This document shows, one piece after another, positions 38,999 through 47,348 of a stretch of 64,000 nt of DNA. The DNA lies in NCBI RefSeq assembly GCF_000021925.1, contig NC_011830.1, positions 830,501 through 894,500 of the forward strand. The letters run 5' to 3'. Within the stretch, counting starts at the first letter, position 1; every line of letters begins with the position of its first letter. The notes below the pieces were generated by a model. The model searched no databases. It saw nothing but the letters and a program-made list of their open reading frames with translations, and had not been told where the DNA came from. A program made the position numbers and the translations under genes. The stretch is from Desulfitobacterium hafniense DCB-2 (lineage in GTDB: Bacteria; Bacillota; Desulfitobacteriia; Desulfitobacteriales; Desulfitobacteriaceae).

Positions 38999-40509
38999 AC
39001 TCAACTTTCGCACCCCAGTTGAGGGAATAGAGCCTTGATATAACTGGGTAATGCAGCAATCCACTTTTGTAATTGACTGAGTGATTCGTTATTCTCTGGT
39101 TTATTGGGTAGTAGATTAAGAACAAACGTCATTAACTGACGTAGTGCTGTTTTCAAGTCTAAATCCATAACCTCATCAGCAAAAAGATAAAAGAGTCCCC
39201 CAAGAGAGCGTTCATCATTGTTTTCTCTTCGTTCCCACTCCAGGATGAGGTAACGGGTAAAGACTATGGTTGTGTGACTAACCATCATATCGAAGGATCG
39301 GCCCTGAAATTCAGTTCCTAGCTTCAAATGCGATTTGGCCATTTTGAAAAACGTTTCGATACTCCAACGCATCCCGTAAATTCTTACGACTTCAGTAGTT
39401 TCTAAGGAAAGATCGGTGGTTAAGATCGCTAACCACTCTCTTCGGTTGTTTCGATTCTGGACGAAAACAACTTTTAAAGCTAAGCCTGAAGGGGTATGAA
39501 CACGCACTGAACCCAGTATTTCTGCTTTCGGGTTCTTTGGGACTCTCGCGTAGAGCTCTCGTAAACTGAGTGATTTTCCTTCAAAGAGATAACGCTGCTT
39601 AAGTTCTTTAACCATTCCAATAACGTGAAGCTCCTTATCCCTTAGCTTTTGCAAAAGTGGAGCATGGGTAAACCAACTATCCATTAGGACGTAATCCGCT
39701 GAGAATCCGGCTTTGAGAGCTCGTTCAAGCATTTGAACCACGGTGTCCGGTTTAGGGCTCATCGCTTCCAGGCGACGCTTATAGCCTACGGAGCGTTTGT
39801 CTAAGTCCTCTCTCATTTCACAAAGACGATTTTTAGCTTTTGCAGAACTCATCAATGTAAAATCAAGGGGTGCGAAGCTGAACCCGTCAGACCAGCCCAA
39901 GGTTAGTAAGGTGTAACCGCGAACAAAGCGGCCCGAAACATGGTCAAACACTCGGGCTAAGAGTTCAACTTTCTTGCTTCGTTCGCGCTCCATTACAGAA
40001 TCATCTACGATAAAAACACGGATACGCTGCGCAGAGGTGAGCTTTTCAAAGCGTCCGACCATCTTGAGGCTGAGTAACTGGTAAAAACGCCTCCAGTTAT
40101 ACCGAGAGTCATTGAGAAACCGATAAACAACATCTTTACCTGGAAGAGATTCTGCCCGGCTTCCTTCTAACAGCCGAAACAGATTTCGACCTTGAAAAAC
40201 GAGTTGGAAAATGATTTGGAAGACAACGAAGCTTGAAACCCCATAGGACTTGCGGATCCCAGCGGCTCGAAGCAGCTGACTAAGCTTAAGGGAAGAAAAA
40301 ATTAAAGAAAGCTGATTTTGATGCTGTTCAGGCAGAGAGTTGTGTTGTAACATGGAGATACGCACCTTTCTGTTTTGGAAATTATGGTTGTTTGGTCACT
40401 TCCATTTTACCAATTCGAAAGGTGTTTTTCTGTCAATGAACAAAATATTTTTAGCCTAATCCAGTAGTAGACTGAGTTTGAACAGATTTTCGCGCTGCGA
40501 AAGTTGAGT
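38999..40509. mobile_element. IS4-family insertion sequence, about 1511 bp
   Basis: The element is bounded by 14-base perfect terminal inverted repeats ACTCAACTTTCGCA (38999-39012) and its complement (40496-40509). A 5-base target duplication TAATA flanks it (38994-38998, 40510-40514). One transposase gene fills most of it. The perfect duplication and clean frame of the host gene indicate a recent insertion. Confidence 0.95.
39001..40365 (-). CDS. IS4-family transposase
   Basis: 454 residues. DDE features: first Asp in FIVDDSVMERE (about 118), second in VLMDSWF (about 238), and the Y-(2)-R-(3)-E signature in YGMRWSIETFFKMAKSHLKL (about 338-357). The last three codons and stop lie inside the left terminal repeat, so the coding region reaches to within 2 bases of the element's end. 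The gene appears intact and may be active. It runs opposite to the interrupted gene. Confidence 0.93.
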   Translation of the reverse strand: MRISMLQHNSLPEQHQNQLSLIFSSLKLSQLLRAAGIRKSYGVSSFVVFQIIFQLVFQGRNLFRLLEGSRAESLPGKDVVYRFLNDSRYNWRRFYQLLSLKMVGRFEKLTSAQRIRVFIVDDSVMERERSKKVELLARVFDHVSGRFVRGYTLLTLGWSDGFSFAPLDFTLMSSAKAKNRLCEMREDLDKRSVGYKRRLEAMSPKPDTVVQMLERALKAGFSADYVLMDSWFTHAPLLQKLRDKELHVIGMVKELKQRYLFEGKSLSLRELYARVPKNPKAEILGSVRVHTPSGLALKVVFVQNRNNRREWLAILTTDLSLETTEVVRIYGMRWSIETFFKMAKSHLKLGTEFQGRSFDMMVSHTTIVFTRYLILEWERRENNDERSLGGLFYLFADEVMDLDLKTALRQLMTFVLNLLPNKPENNESLSQLQKWIAALPSYIKALFPQLGCES

Positions 40510-41250
40510 TAATAAACTTTTATGGCACAAAAATTCTCATCGATCCAGCTTTTTACGAAAGGATCGGTTTGACTCCTTTAGGCAATTATACTATCGGTAT
40601 GAAGCGCTATGTGGCCTGCCCCTTAACGGCAGAACAGATAGGCAAGGTAGATCTGGTCATTTGCTCCCATGCCCACACAGATCATTTTGACTACCCCAGC
40701 CTTAGGAGCATGCAGTCACCGGATACTGCAGTTGTTACAGCCAAGGGAACCCGCTCCCTTTGGGAGGGGCTGAATTATAAAACTATCGATGAGATGCATT
40801 GGGGTGACGAAAAAGAATATCCGGGGGGACTTAAGGTCAAAGCCATAGAGGGGGAGCATTGGGGAGCACGCCTTCCTTGGAACAAGGAGATGGAAGCTAA
40901 CTCCATCCTTCTTTCCAAAAATGGTGTCAATCTTTTCATAGGTGCCGATACGGGCTATACGGAAAAATTCCAGCAACAATTGCGGGAAATGGAGATTGAG
41001 TTGGCAATCATGGGTATTGCCGCCTATTCGCCTAAATCCTTCGAAGCCCGTCATGCCACTCCGGAGCAAGCCATTCAGATGGCCGAGGAAATGGGAGCGA
41101 AAAAAATTCTGCCCATGCACTGGGGGACCTTTAAACTTTCCCAGGAGCCCATGGAGGAACCCATTCAGCGTTTTAATCAGGCCATGGCGGGGAAAATGGA
41201 GAAGATCGCCCTGCAGGAAATTGGGGCCACTTGGGTGCAAAGTTAATAAG

Positions 41251-41304
41251 CAAATAAGCCAGGGGGCGTTCATGTGTGGTGAACGCCCCCTGGCTTATTT
41301 GCTG
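41251..41304. terminator. Very long perfect terminator hairpin
   Basis: Arms 41251-41271 and 41281-41301 are complementary over 21 bases with a 9-base loop, directly after the MBL-fold gene stop. Flanking A/T runs make it bidirectional. Confidence 0.88.
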
Positions 41305-41350
41305 AGGAAAACCGATTTCAACTCGATTATTGATTGTTCATATGGAGGTG

Positions 41351-41379
41351 TGAATCAAGGGACCTGTCCCCATGATTCA
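41351..41379. repeat. REP-like palindrome (CCTGTCCCC type)
   Basis: TGAATCAAGGGAC then CTGTCCCCATGATTCA forms an imperfect palindrome. A related element with the same TGATTCA and CCTGTCCCC words is at 45302. Such dispersed elements occur as extragenic palindromes in many genomes. Confidence 0.5.
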
Positions 41380-41397
41380 TCCATGATTTCATCGGAC

Positions 41398-42033
41398 TTA
41401 GTAGAAGGCAGGATTGGTGGAGGTAGACTGAACGGCTTTTTTCACGGCATTAGCCAGGATATCATCTTTAGTAATGTCTTTAGCTCTTTTTTTGGCCTCT
41501 TTCCGCTCTCCCTTATCCACCAGGTAGGGGAGAATTCCACTGGCGTAGAGCAAGCCGATGAGCTTAGCCGTTTTGCGGTCCGGGTTTTCCCCTCGCAAAA
41601 GCACCCGGTGGATCCGATCCAATATATCCTTCCTTGCCCGTTCATCCCGGACAGGATAACGGGTGGAAGTAAAGAAGAGAAAGCCCTGCTGATCTTCCTC
41701 CCGCAAGAGAGCCTTATCCGCCATCTCCTCCAGAAGACTTTTTCGTAAGCCCTTGAGGGTGCTGCGAAGCTTGGCAACCCAATGTTCGGGGGGACGATGT
41801 CGTTTGCTGGAATCCATCTGATGAAGGGCGAGTTCCAGACGCTGGTTATTAAGGGGTCTGGCATCGAGGACTTCCACAGTCTTGTTACTCACCCGGATCC
41901 GCTGGAGATGCTCTAACTCCATAAGGATGGCACCGGTAAGACAGTAATCGATGAAGGTGCTGGCCGTAAAAGAGAAGTTACCCTTTTCTTCATTCAGAGA
42001 AATGAGAAGAACTTCTTCCATGAGGGTTAACAT
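41398..42033 (-). CDS. GPP34 (GOLPH3/Vps74-like) family protein
   Basis: 211 residues. The start MLTLMEEVLLISLNEEKGNFS, then LTGAILMELEHLQRIRVSNKTVEVLD and a helical C-terminal half with LIGLLYASGILPYLVDKGERKEAKKR match the all-helical GPP34 fold, which binds phosphoinositides in eukaryotes and is found in some bacteria without known function. AGGAG lies 9 bases before the ATG. The start overlaps the end of the RHH gene by 44 bases, giving a three-gene operon with RHH and SPFH proteins. Confidence 0.85.
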   Translation of the reverse strand: MLTLMEEVLLISLNEEKGNFSFTASTFIDYCLTGAILMELEHLQRIRVSNKTVEVLDARPLNNQRLELALHQMDSSKRHRPPEHWVAKLRSTLKGLRKSLLEEMADKALLREEDQQGFLFFTSTRYPVRDERARKDILDRIHRVLLRGENPDRKTAKLIGLLYASGILPYLVDKGERKEAKKRAKDITKDDILANAVKKAVQSTSTNPAFY

Positions 42034-42223
42034 CTATATAATCTCCTCCTTCACCAGGTGTTTCCCCGCCCTTATTAAGGCGTCCCGACTTGCGGGTAGC
42101 TTCTCGAAGCAGGAACTCAATATGAGAGTTGACGCTTCGAAACTCATCGGCTGCCCATTTTTCCAGAGCCGTATATAGTTTGGGATCTAACCTTAAAGCG
42201 AATTGTTTCTTGGACATACTCAT
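41990..42223 (-). CDS. Arc-like ribbon-helix-helix protein
   Basis: About 75-77 residues; the ATG at 42223 or 42217 is favoured over an upstream GTG. KKQFALRLDPKLYTALEKWAADE followed by FRSVNSHIEFLLREAT is a typical RHH DNA-binding fold, with the short beta strand KQFALRL contacting DNA. The C-terminal tail is polar and Gly-rich. It starts about 20-30 bases after the SPFH stop. No adjacent toxin is evident; it may autoregulate this operon. Confidence 0.82.
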   Translation of the reverse strand: MSMSKKQFALRLDPKLYTALEKWAADEFRSVNSHIEFLLREATRKSGRLNKGGETPGEGGDYIDVNPHGRSSSHFSE

Positions 42224-42248
42224 CAACACCTGTCAGGATTATTCTAAA

Positions 42249-43091
42249 TTAGTAGAGGGTACCTGTATTAATGACAGGCTGAGCGGAGCGGTCAGATACG
42301 ATGGCCACCAGCAGATTATTGATCATGGCGGCTTTGCGCTCCTCATCAAGCTGGACGACATTATTCGTTTCTAGGCGTTCCACAGCCATCTGGACCATAC
42401 CCATGGCGCCTTCAACGATAATTTGACGGGCATCCAGAATGGCATTGGCCTGTTGACGTTGGAGCATGGCACCGGCGATTTCAGTCGAATAAGCTAAATG
42501 GGTCAGGCGGGCTTCCATAACTTCTACTCCAGCCACTTTGAGGCGTTCCTGAAGTTCCAGAGAGAGTTCTCTGGCCACTTCTTCGGAATGACCCCGCAAA
42601 GAATAGCCGTCCTTTTCGAAGTTGTCATAGGGGTAACGGCTGGTTACATGACGGAGAGCGGTTTCGCTTTGGATCTCTACGAATTGCTCGTACCTATCTA
42701 CATCAAAGATTGCTTTGGCGGTATCCACAACACGGAAGACGATCACGGCGGCGATTTCGATAGGGTTTCCTTCCACATCATTGACCTTTAAAGTCTTGCT
42801 GTTGAAATTGCGGACCCGTAAGGAAACAGATTTACGTGTGGAAAGGGGAATGGTGAGCCAAAGACCAGGTTCACGTATGGTCCCAATATAGCTGCCGAAA
42901 AAGGTAATCACATGGGATTTATTGGGCTGGATGACAACGATACCGCTGGACAGAATCACACCTATGAGGATAAGGGCGATTCCCAGGGTAAACTGTGTTT
43001 GAATGAGCAGGGCTGTGCCGCCGATGAGCGAAGCCAAAACGACAACCACAGCAAGATAACCATTGAGTACCCAGGCTTTTTTTTCTTTCAT
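42249..43091 (-). CDS. SPFH/Band-7 (stomatin-like) membrane protein
   Basis: 280 residues. Two hydrophobic segments at about 12-30 and 34-52 anchor an SPFH domain (55-220): GIVVIQPNKSHVITFFGSYIGT, the SVSLRVRNFNSKTLKVNDVEGNPIEI strand block and VFRVVDTAKAIFDV. A helical part with LEERLKVAGVEVMEARLTHLAYS and QRQQANAILDARQ promotes oligomerisation. Such proteins organise membrane microdomains. AAGGGAGG precedes the ATG. First gene of the SPFH-RHH-GPP34 operon. Confidence 0.88.
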   Translation of the reverse strand: MKEKKAWVLNGYLAVVVVLASLIGGTALLIQTQFTLGIALILIGVILSSGIVVIQPNKSHVITFFGSYIGTIREPGLWLTIPLSTRKSVSLRVRNFNSKTLKVNDVEGNPIEIAAVIVFRVVDTAKAIFDVDRYEQFVEIQSETALRHVTSRYPYDNFEKDGYSLRGHSEEVARELSLELQERLKVAGVEVMEARLTHLAYSTEIAGAMLQRQQANAILDARQIIVEGAMGMVQMAVERLETNNVVQLDEERKAAMINNLLVAIVSDRSAQPVINTGTLY

Positions 43092-43461
43092 AATGGATAG
43101 CCTCCCTTTAAGAGTAAAATTGGATTGAGATTAATGCGATAGTATTATGATATCACTGTTATAGAAAAATGTAAACAGTTTCAGGAATGAGAATAAAAAA
43201 ATACTTAAAACTATCATGAAATTAGTACAGATAGTCTGAAAATCTAGTACAGATAGTCCGGCATAGGATGCAGATATACGATAAGGCAGTAAAGGCTTGG
43301 GCGATCCCAGGCTGAGCTATGAATCTCTGCCAAAGGTGTTCATTAGGGAATTTAAGACAGAATGTAAGTAAATAAGTCTGAGCACAGAATACCCTCTTCG
43401 ACAGGCTTCACTTCTTCACTATGAGATAATATTCGGGATGCATACTGAAGGAGTGGGGTCC
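43092..43461. other. Divergent intergenic region between SPFH and surface-protein genes
   Basis: 370 bases. It holds a 14-base direct repeat at 43223 and 43245 (listed separately). The rest is AT-rich near the SPFH side, and no gene is apparent. Confidence 0.5.
43223..43258. repeat. Direct repeat TAGTACAGATAGTC with 22-base period
   Basis: Identical 14-base copies at 43223-43236 and 43245-43258, start to start 22 bases. A degenerate third copy keeps CAGATA at 43271. Operator-like, for either flanking gene. Confidence 0.6.
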
Positions 43462-45264
43462 ATGAAGAAGAGCAAAAAAATTGCTGCTGTAGTTATCCTT
43501 TCCTATTGTATCTCGATGAATACTCCAGCCATTGCCTCGCCAGATCCTCAGGCAGGAGATTTTCCTGAATTGACGGCAAATCTTCAAATAAATCAATACA
43601 GGCTCTATGGGGAGACTCGATATGAGACAGCCAAGATCATCTCTGAGTATTATCGTGAACAAATAATCCTGGCCAATAGCCCTGAAAACAGCTCCGATGA
43701 TCCTCCGGAAAGTTCTCCGGAAAAAGTAAAAAATGTGGTGATCGCCACTGGAAACGGTTATGCCGATGCCTTATCGGCCAGTGTGCTGGCCTATGAAATG
43801 AAGGCCCCGATAATTTTAGTGGATACTAAAGTCGAGACCTCTCAGGATGCTTTCGACTATGTTGCACAGAACCTAGACCCCCAAGAAACTATATATATCA
43901 TAGGCGGAGAAGGTACTATCGCCAGTGAGTTTGAGAGAGAATTCATCGATCTTGGATTTTCTAAGGTAGTTCGAATTGCCGGTGAGGATAGATATGACAC
44001 CTCTTATCAAATCGCCGCCGCTCTCAAGGAAACTACTTACTCTACAGTAGTCATATCTTCCGGGGAACAGTATGCCGATGCCTTAAGCATCTCCAGCTTT
44101 GCGGCCAATCAAGGCTGGCCCGTTTTATTATCTCCTCCGGTTGGGCTGTCTCCTGAGCTCAGGGAATTCCTTCTGAAAGAGAGACCGGAAAAGATCTATA
44201 TCACAGGGGGAACAGGGGCCATTTCCGACCATATTATCTCTGAGATTCATCAACTACTGCCGCAGGTCCAGGTGGAGCGGTTAACAGGGTTATCCCGTTT
44301 TGATACTAACATGGTTATAGCGAAGACCTTTGCTCCCAATCCGTCGGCTTTATACCTTACCACAGGCTATAATTTTGCGGATGCCTTATCGGGCAGTGTG
44401 GTAGCCGCTCAAAAGGGAGCTCCCATTGTCTTTATCGATCCTTCAACCCCTACCCTGCCAAAAGCCGCAGCTCAGTACCTGGAAACCCTCTCTCTACACG
44501 AGATCAAGCCGGACCTTGTTACTTTTGGAGGCGAAGGTGCAGTACCTGATGAGATCTTAAAAAGCGCCGCAAGCTTGCTCTCAGGGTCGGTGAGAGCCCT
44601 GGACATTCACGCAATACCTGAGATTGAAGCCACAGTGGCACAAGGAAAAGAATATTTCTTACCGGCAACGGTTCCAGCACATCTTTATAATAGCGATATA
44701 GTGAGTTTACCCGTCCGATGGGATGAGCCCATCATCAATACTCAGACTATGGGAGTAAAGGTACTGGAAGGAAGGGTAGAGGGATATGAAAAGCCCGTCA
44801 AATTGAATCTTAAAGTGAGTGAACCCCTGCCCCTGGCCGAATTTTCCACCCGCTTTAACGTCAATGAAGTGAACCGTACGGAAAATATTCGTTTGGCTGC
44901 CGAAGCCATCGATGGTGCCCGCTTAGCACCGGGTGAAATCTTCTCCTTCAACGAGACAGTGGGGGAGAGGACCATGGCAGCAGGGTATAAGGAAGCTGTG
45001 GTTATTGAAGGGAATCGTTTCATACCAGGTATTGGCGGGGGCATATGCCAGGTTTCATCCACCCTCTTCAATGCCGCCAATCAGGCCCACTTAGAAATCG
45101 TGGAAAGGCATCATCATTCTCTGCCGGTTGGTTATGTGCCTCCAGGGCAAGATGCCACCGTATTCTATGCTGTACTGGATTTTAGATTCAAAAACACTAC
45201 CAAGGAACCCCTTGTCCTGCGGACATGGGTAGAGGGAGGCACCTTGACCATAAAGATTTATTGA
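43462..45264 (+). CDS. Cell-wall-binding repeat 2 (CWB2) protein fused to a VanW domain
   Basis: 600 residues from the ATG at 43462 (GAAGGAG upstream). Signal peptide to about residue 28. Three CWB2 modules (about 45-140, 145-240, 245-350) each have R-(x)-x-G-x-x-R-(Y/F)-(D/E)-T, A-(T/S)-G-x-x-(Y/F)-A-D-A-L-S and I-x-G-G-x-(G)-x-I blocks; they bind anionic wall polymers. A linker of beta-type sequence (360-470) leads to a VanW domain (about 475-595): RLAPGEIFSFNETVGERT, then GIGGGICQVSSTLFNAA. VanW-domain proteins are linked to peptidoglycan remodelling, but the enzyme activity is unknown. A REP-like hairpin follows and may terminate transcription. Confidence 0.88.
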   Translation: MKKSKKIAAVVILSYCISMNTPAIASPDPQAGDFPELTANLQINQYRLYGETRYETAKIISEYYREQIILANSPENSSDDPPESSPEKVKNVVIATGNGYADALSASVLAYEMKAPIILVDTKVETSQDAFDYVAQNLDPQETIYIIGGEGTIASEFEREFIDLGFSKVVRIAGEDRYDTSYQIAAALKETTYSTVVISSGEQYADALSISSFAANQGWPVLLSPPVGLSPELREFLLKERPEKIYITGGTGAISDHIISEIHQLLPQVQVERLTGLSRFDTNMVIAKTFAPNPSALYLTTGYNFADALSGSVVAAQKGAPIVFIDPSTPTLPKAAAQYLETLSLHEIKPDLVTFGGEGAVPDEILKSAASLLSGSVRALDIHAIPEIEATVAQGKEYFLPATVPAHLYNSDIVSLPVRWDEPIINTQTMGVKVLEGRVEGYEKPVKLNLKVSEPLPLAEFSTRFNVNEVNRTENIRLAAEAIDGARLAPGEIFSFNETVGERTMAAGYKEAVVIEGNRFIPGIGGGICQVSSTLFNAANQAHLEIVERHHHSLPVGYVPPGQDATVFYAVLDFRFKNTTKEPLVLRTWVEGGTLTIKIY

Positions 45265-45301
45265 AATAAAGAGGGTAAAAAGAGGGGACATAAAAAGAGG
45301 A

Positions 45302-45355
45302 GACAGGTACCATGATTCAACTTAATTTGAATCACGGTACCTGTCCCCATTTTTC
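45302..45355. repeat. REP-like palindrome, possibly acting as terminator
   Basis: Arms 45302-45320 and 45327-45345 pair at 18 of 19 positions, with TGATTCA and ACCTGTC words shared with the element at 41351. It is followed by CCCCATTTTTC and lies 38 bases after the surface-protein stop, so it may end that transcript and the convergent cupin transcript. Confidence 0.65.
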
Positions 45356-45359
45356 ACTT

Positions 45360-45704
45360 TTAACCTTCATTGATGATGAGTGCCATCATAACGAGATCCT
45401 CATCAGTATTATTTTGCAAGCCGTGGCTTTCCCCTACTTTGATAACGCATACATCTCCAGGGCCGACTTCACTGCGTGTTCCGTCGCTATCAGTGAAGAT
45501 TCCTTTTCCGGAAAGAATGTAATACGGTTCAGTGTTGCCGACATGCTGGTGATAGCCGATGCTGCTATGGGGTTTTACCGTGACTTTGGCGTAGACATTG
45601 GCGTGTCCCATCAGTTCTTCTTTAGTCAGGATGTGGGAGAATACCACACTTCCTTCACCGCCCCGAGCGTTATGGACTGTTTCATCAATAGTTTTTCTAA
45701 TCAT
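45360..45704 (-). CDS. Cupin-domain protein
   Basis: 114 residues forming one conserved beta-barrel: motif 1 PHSSIGYHQHVGNTEPYYILSG (about 44-65) with metal-binding His/His/Glu and motif 2 PGDVCVIKVGESHGLQN (about 81-97) with its His. Small single-domain cupins of this kind have varied or unknown roles. AAGGAGG precedes the ATG. Confidence 0.88.
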   Translation of the reverse strand: MIRKTIDETVHNARGGEGSVVFSHILTKEELMGHANVYAKVTVKPHSSIGYHQHVGNTEPYYILSGKGIFTDSDGTRSEVGPGDVCVIKVGESHGLQNNTDEDLVMMALIINEG

Positions 45705-45872
45705 TACAAGTCCTCCTTATCAGGTCTGATTGCTATAGCATAACTCTTTGTTACGAATGCAATGCAACGCTGCACTGAATAAAGCTACACTGAGTCTAGT
45801 ATACAAACACTCAGACATAGGTGTAAAGCTCATTTCTCAGCAACATGTTTACGTGAAAGGATTCGCCAGAGA

Positions 45873-47138
45873 CTATATTCGGGGCATTGAGATGTTCAGA
45901 AGCTCCAGAATCTTAAAGGAAAAGTAGAGATAATGCAAGGTGTCACTATGATTCAAATCCATATTCGTCAGCTTTTCGATTTTTTCCATACGGTTAAAAA
46001 AAGAATTGCGATGAATATTCAGCGAGGCCGCTGAAGAGGTGGTGTTTTTGAAATTGAAAATATAGGTATAAAGGCTGTAGGCATACTCGCTTTTATTTTG
46101 TTTATCGTAATCCAGAAGCTTTATGATGCCGGGGTGGATGAGTTTATAGAGACTGTAGAGATCCTCATTATCCCTCGTAAAATTAATAATCAGGTGAAAA
46201 ATGACATAATCCTCGTATTGGAAAATAGAGCGGTCGGTATGGATAAGCTTGCCTATTTTAAGAGCCTCTATGGATTCCAGATAAAAGTAACGCAGCTCTT
46301 TAAGATTGTAAAAAGGACGGCTGATGCCTGCTTCCAGGTTATAAGCCAAGATAAATTGCCTTAACCCCTCCAGCTCTGTTGCAAAGAAATGTTTCGCATT
46401 CTCAAAGCTGGCAATCAGAACAATTTTACGGTTATGAATAACTCCTTTAGCTTGGCTTAAATGCAGCTCCAATTCATCCTTCAGATAAGGAAGGGTGGAG
46501 GTGGTCCTGTCCCAATTGCTGATGTCAATGGTTATAACGCAGAGAATGCCTTTCAGCGTCGAGCTGAGTTGTTTCAGCTGTTCATCCATATGTTTTAAGT
46601 TTTTGGGTGTTCCTTCCAGTAAATCGTAGAGAAAGGCTTCGTGGGATAGCTCCCGGGAATAGATGACGTATTTGTTTTTTTGCAGTTCTATGGATACCGC
46701 TTGGCACAGCAGGGAGGCCACATCCAGATCTCCTTCCTTAAAATCCCTCTGATGGGCGCAGATAATGATGTGAGCGATATGCTTGCCATCAATCATAATT
46801 TTCCCTATGATGCGGGGATATTTAGAGTAGGCATCTGACCAGAAAAAAGGATAATCACTTTCAGCAATTTTTTCGATCAGTTTATTGTCCACATAGTAAG
46901 AAAAGGTTTGAAGAGAGTTGCCTTCAGTATGGACGGTCTCATTCCATACAGGATCATCCTCTACGGGGGATTCCCCCGTTATAGCCAGGACATTGGCACG
47001 CAAGTCCATAATGGAAAAGGGGTTCTGAAGCAGTTCATAACCGATAGCGACAAGAGATTGAAGAGATGAGTCCGAACACAATGTCTTCAATAACCTTGTA
47101 GATAATGAGGTCTGTTCATGAAGAGAAGAGGTTTTCAT
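45873..47138 (-). CDS. PucR/CdaR-family transcriptional regulator
   Basis: 421 residues. The C-terminal PucR HTH_30 region (about 355-410) reads SAYTYIFNFKNTTSSAASLNIHRNSFFNRMEKIEKL; the middle is a GGDEF-like/CdaR region, and the N-terminus a sensory part. Family members usually activate purine or carboxylate catabolism genes. AGGAGG precedes the ATG. It is divergent from the MFS transporter at 47349, which it probably controls. Confidence 0.82.
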   Translation of the reverse strand: MKTSSLHEQTSLSTRLLKTLCSDSSLQSLVAIGYELLQNPFSIMDLRANVLAITGESPVEDDPVWNETVHTEGNSLQTFSYYVDNKLIEKIAESDYPFFWSDAYSKYPRIIGKIMIDGKHIAHIIICAHQRDFKEGDLDVASLLCQAVSIELQKNKYVIYSRELSHEAFLYDLLEGTPKNLKHMDEQLKQLSSTLKGILCVITIDISNWDRTTSTLPYLKDELELHLSQAKGVIHNRKIVLIASFENAKHFFATELEGLRQFILAYNLEAGISRPFYNLKELRYFYLESIEALKIGKLIHTDRSIFQYEDYVIFHLIINFTRDNEDLYSLYKLIHPGIIKLLDYDKQNKSEYAYSLYTYIFNFKNTTSSAASLNIHRNSFFNRMEKIEKLTNMDLNHSDTLHYLYFSFKILELLNISMPRI

Positions 47139-47348
47139 ATCTATGCCTCCTATTTCAATCCGTTATACTATGCACTATGCACAGTTTAATCTGCAAAAAA
47201 ACAGATAATCTTCCATAGGTCGAAGAGAATAAGAAGGAGAATTATTGAAGGGCTATTTATGCGCAAAGGGTAGCGTTCGAAAACCAGAGTTACCCTTAGT
47301 TTACCTCTAAAGAATATAGTTTCCAAGCACTAATGCAGGAGGTTTATT

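Larger units (their letters stand above)
38786..41246 (+). pseudogene. MBL-fold (UlaG-like) metal-dependent hydrolase with Tat signal, split by an insertion sequence
   Basis: The 5' part (38786-38998) encodes a Tat signal (GISRRKFITLG) and the first strand ELTVAWLGHAGFLI. The 3' part (40515-41246) resumes with NFYGTKILIDPAF and carries the metal-binding HAHTDHFD (CSHAHTDH) and the later GADTGYT and MHWGTFKLS blocks. Removing the element and one TAATA duplication restores a single 314-residue frame exactly, so the gene was intact before insertion and has not accumulated other damage. The family cleaves phosphodiester, lactone or amide bonds; exported members are less common. The 3' half lacks a start near the IS edge, though ATG codons exist within it. 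Confidence 0.9.

Noticed and set aside
40942..41748. 268-residue plus-strand frame across the MBL-fold gene and the GPP34 gene
   Set aside because: It crosses a strong terminator and covers real genes on other frames; no recognisable domain.
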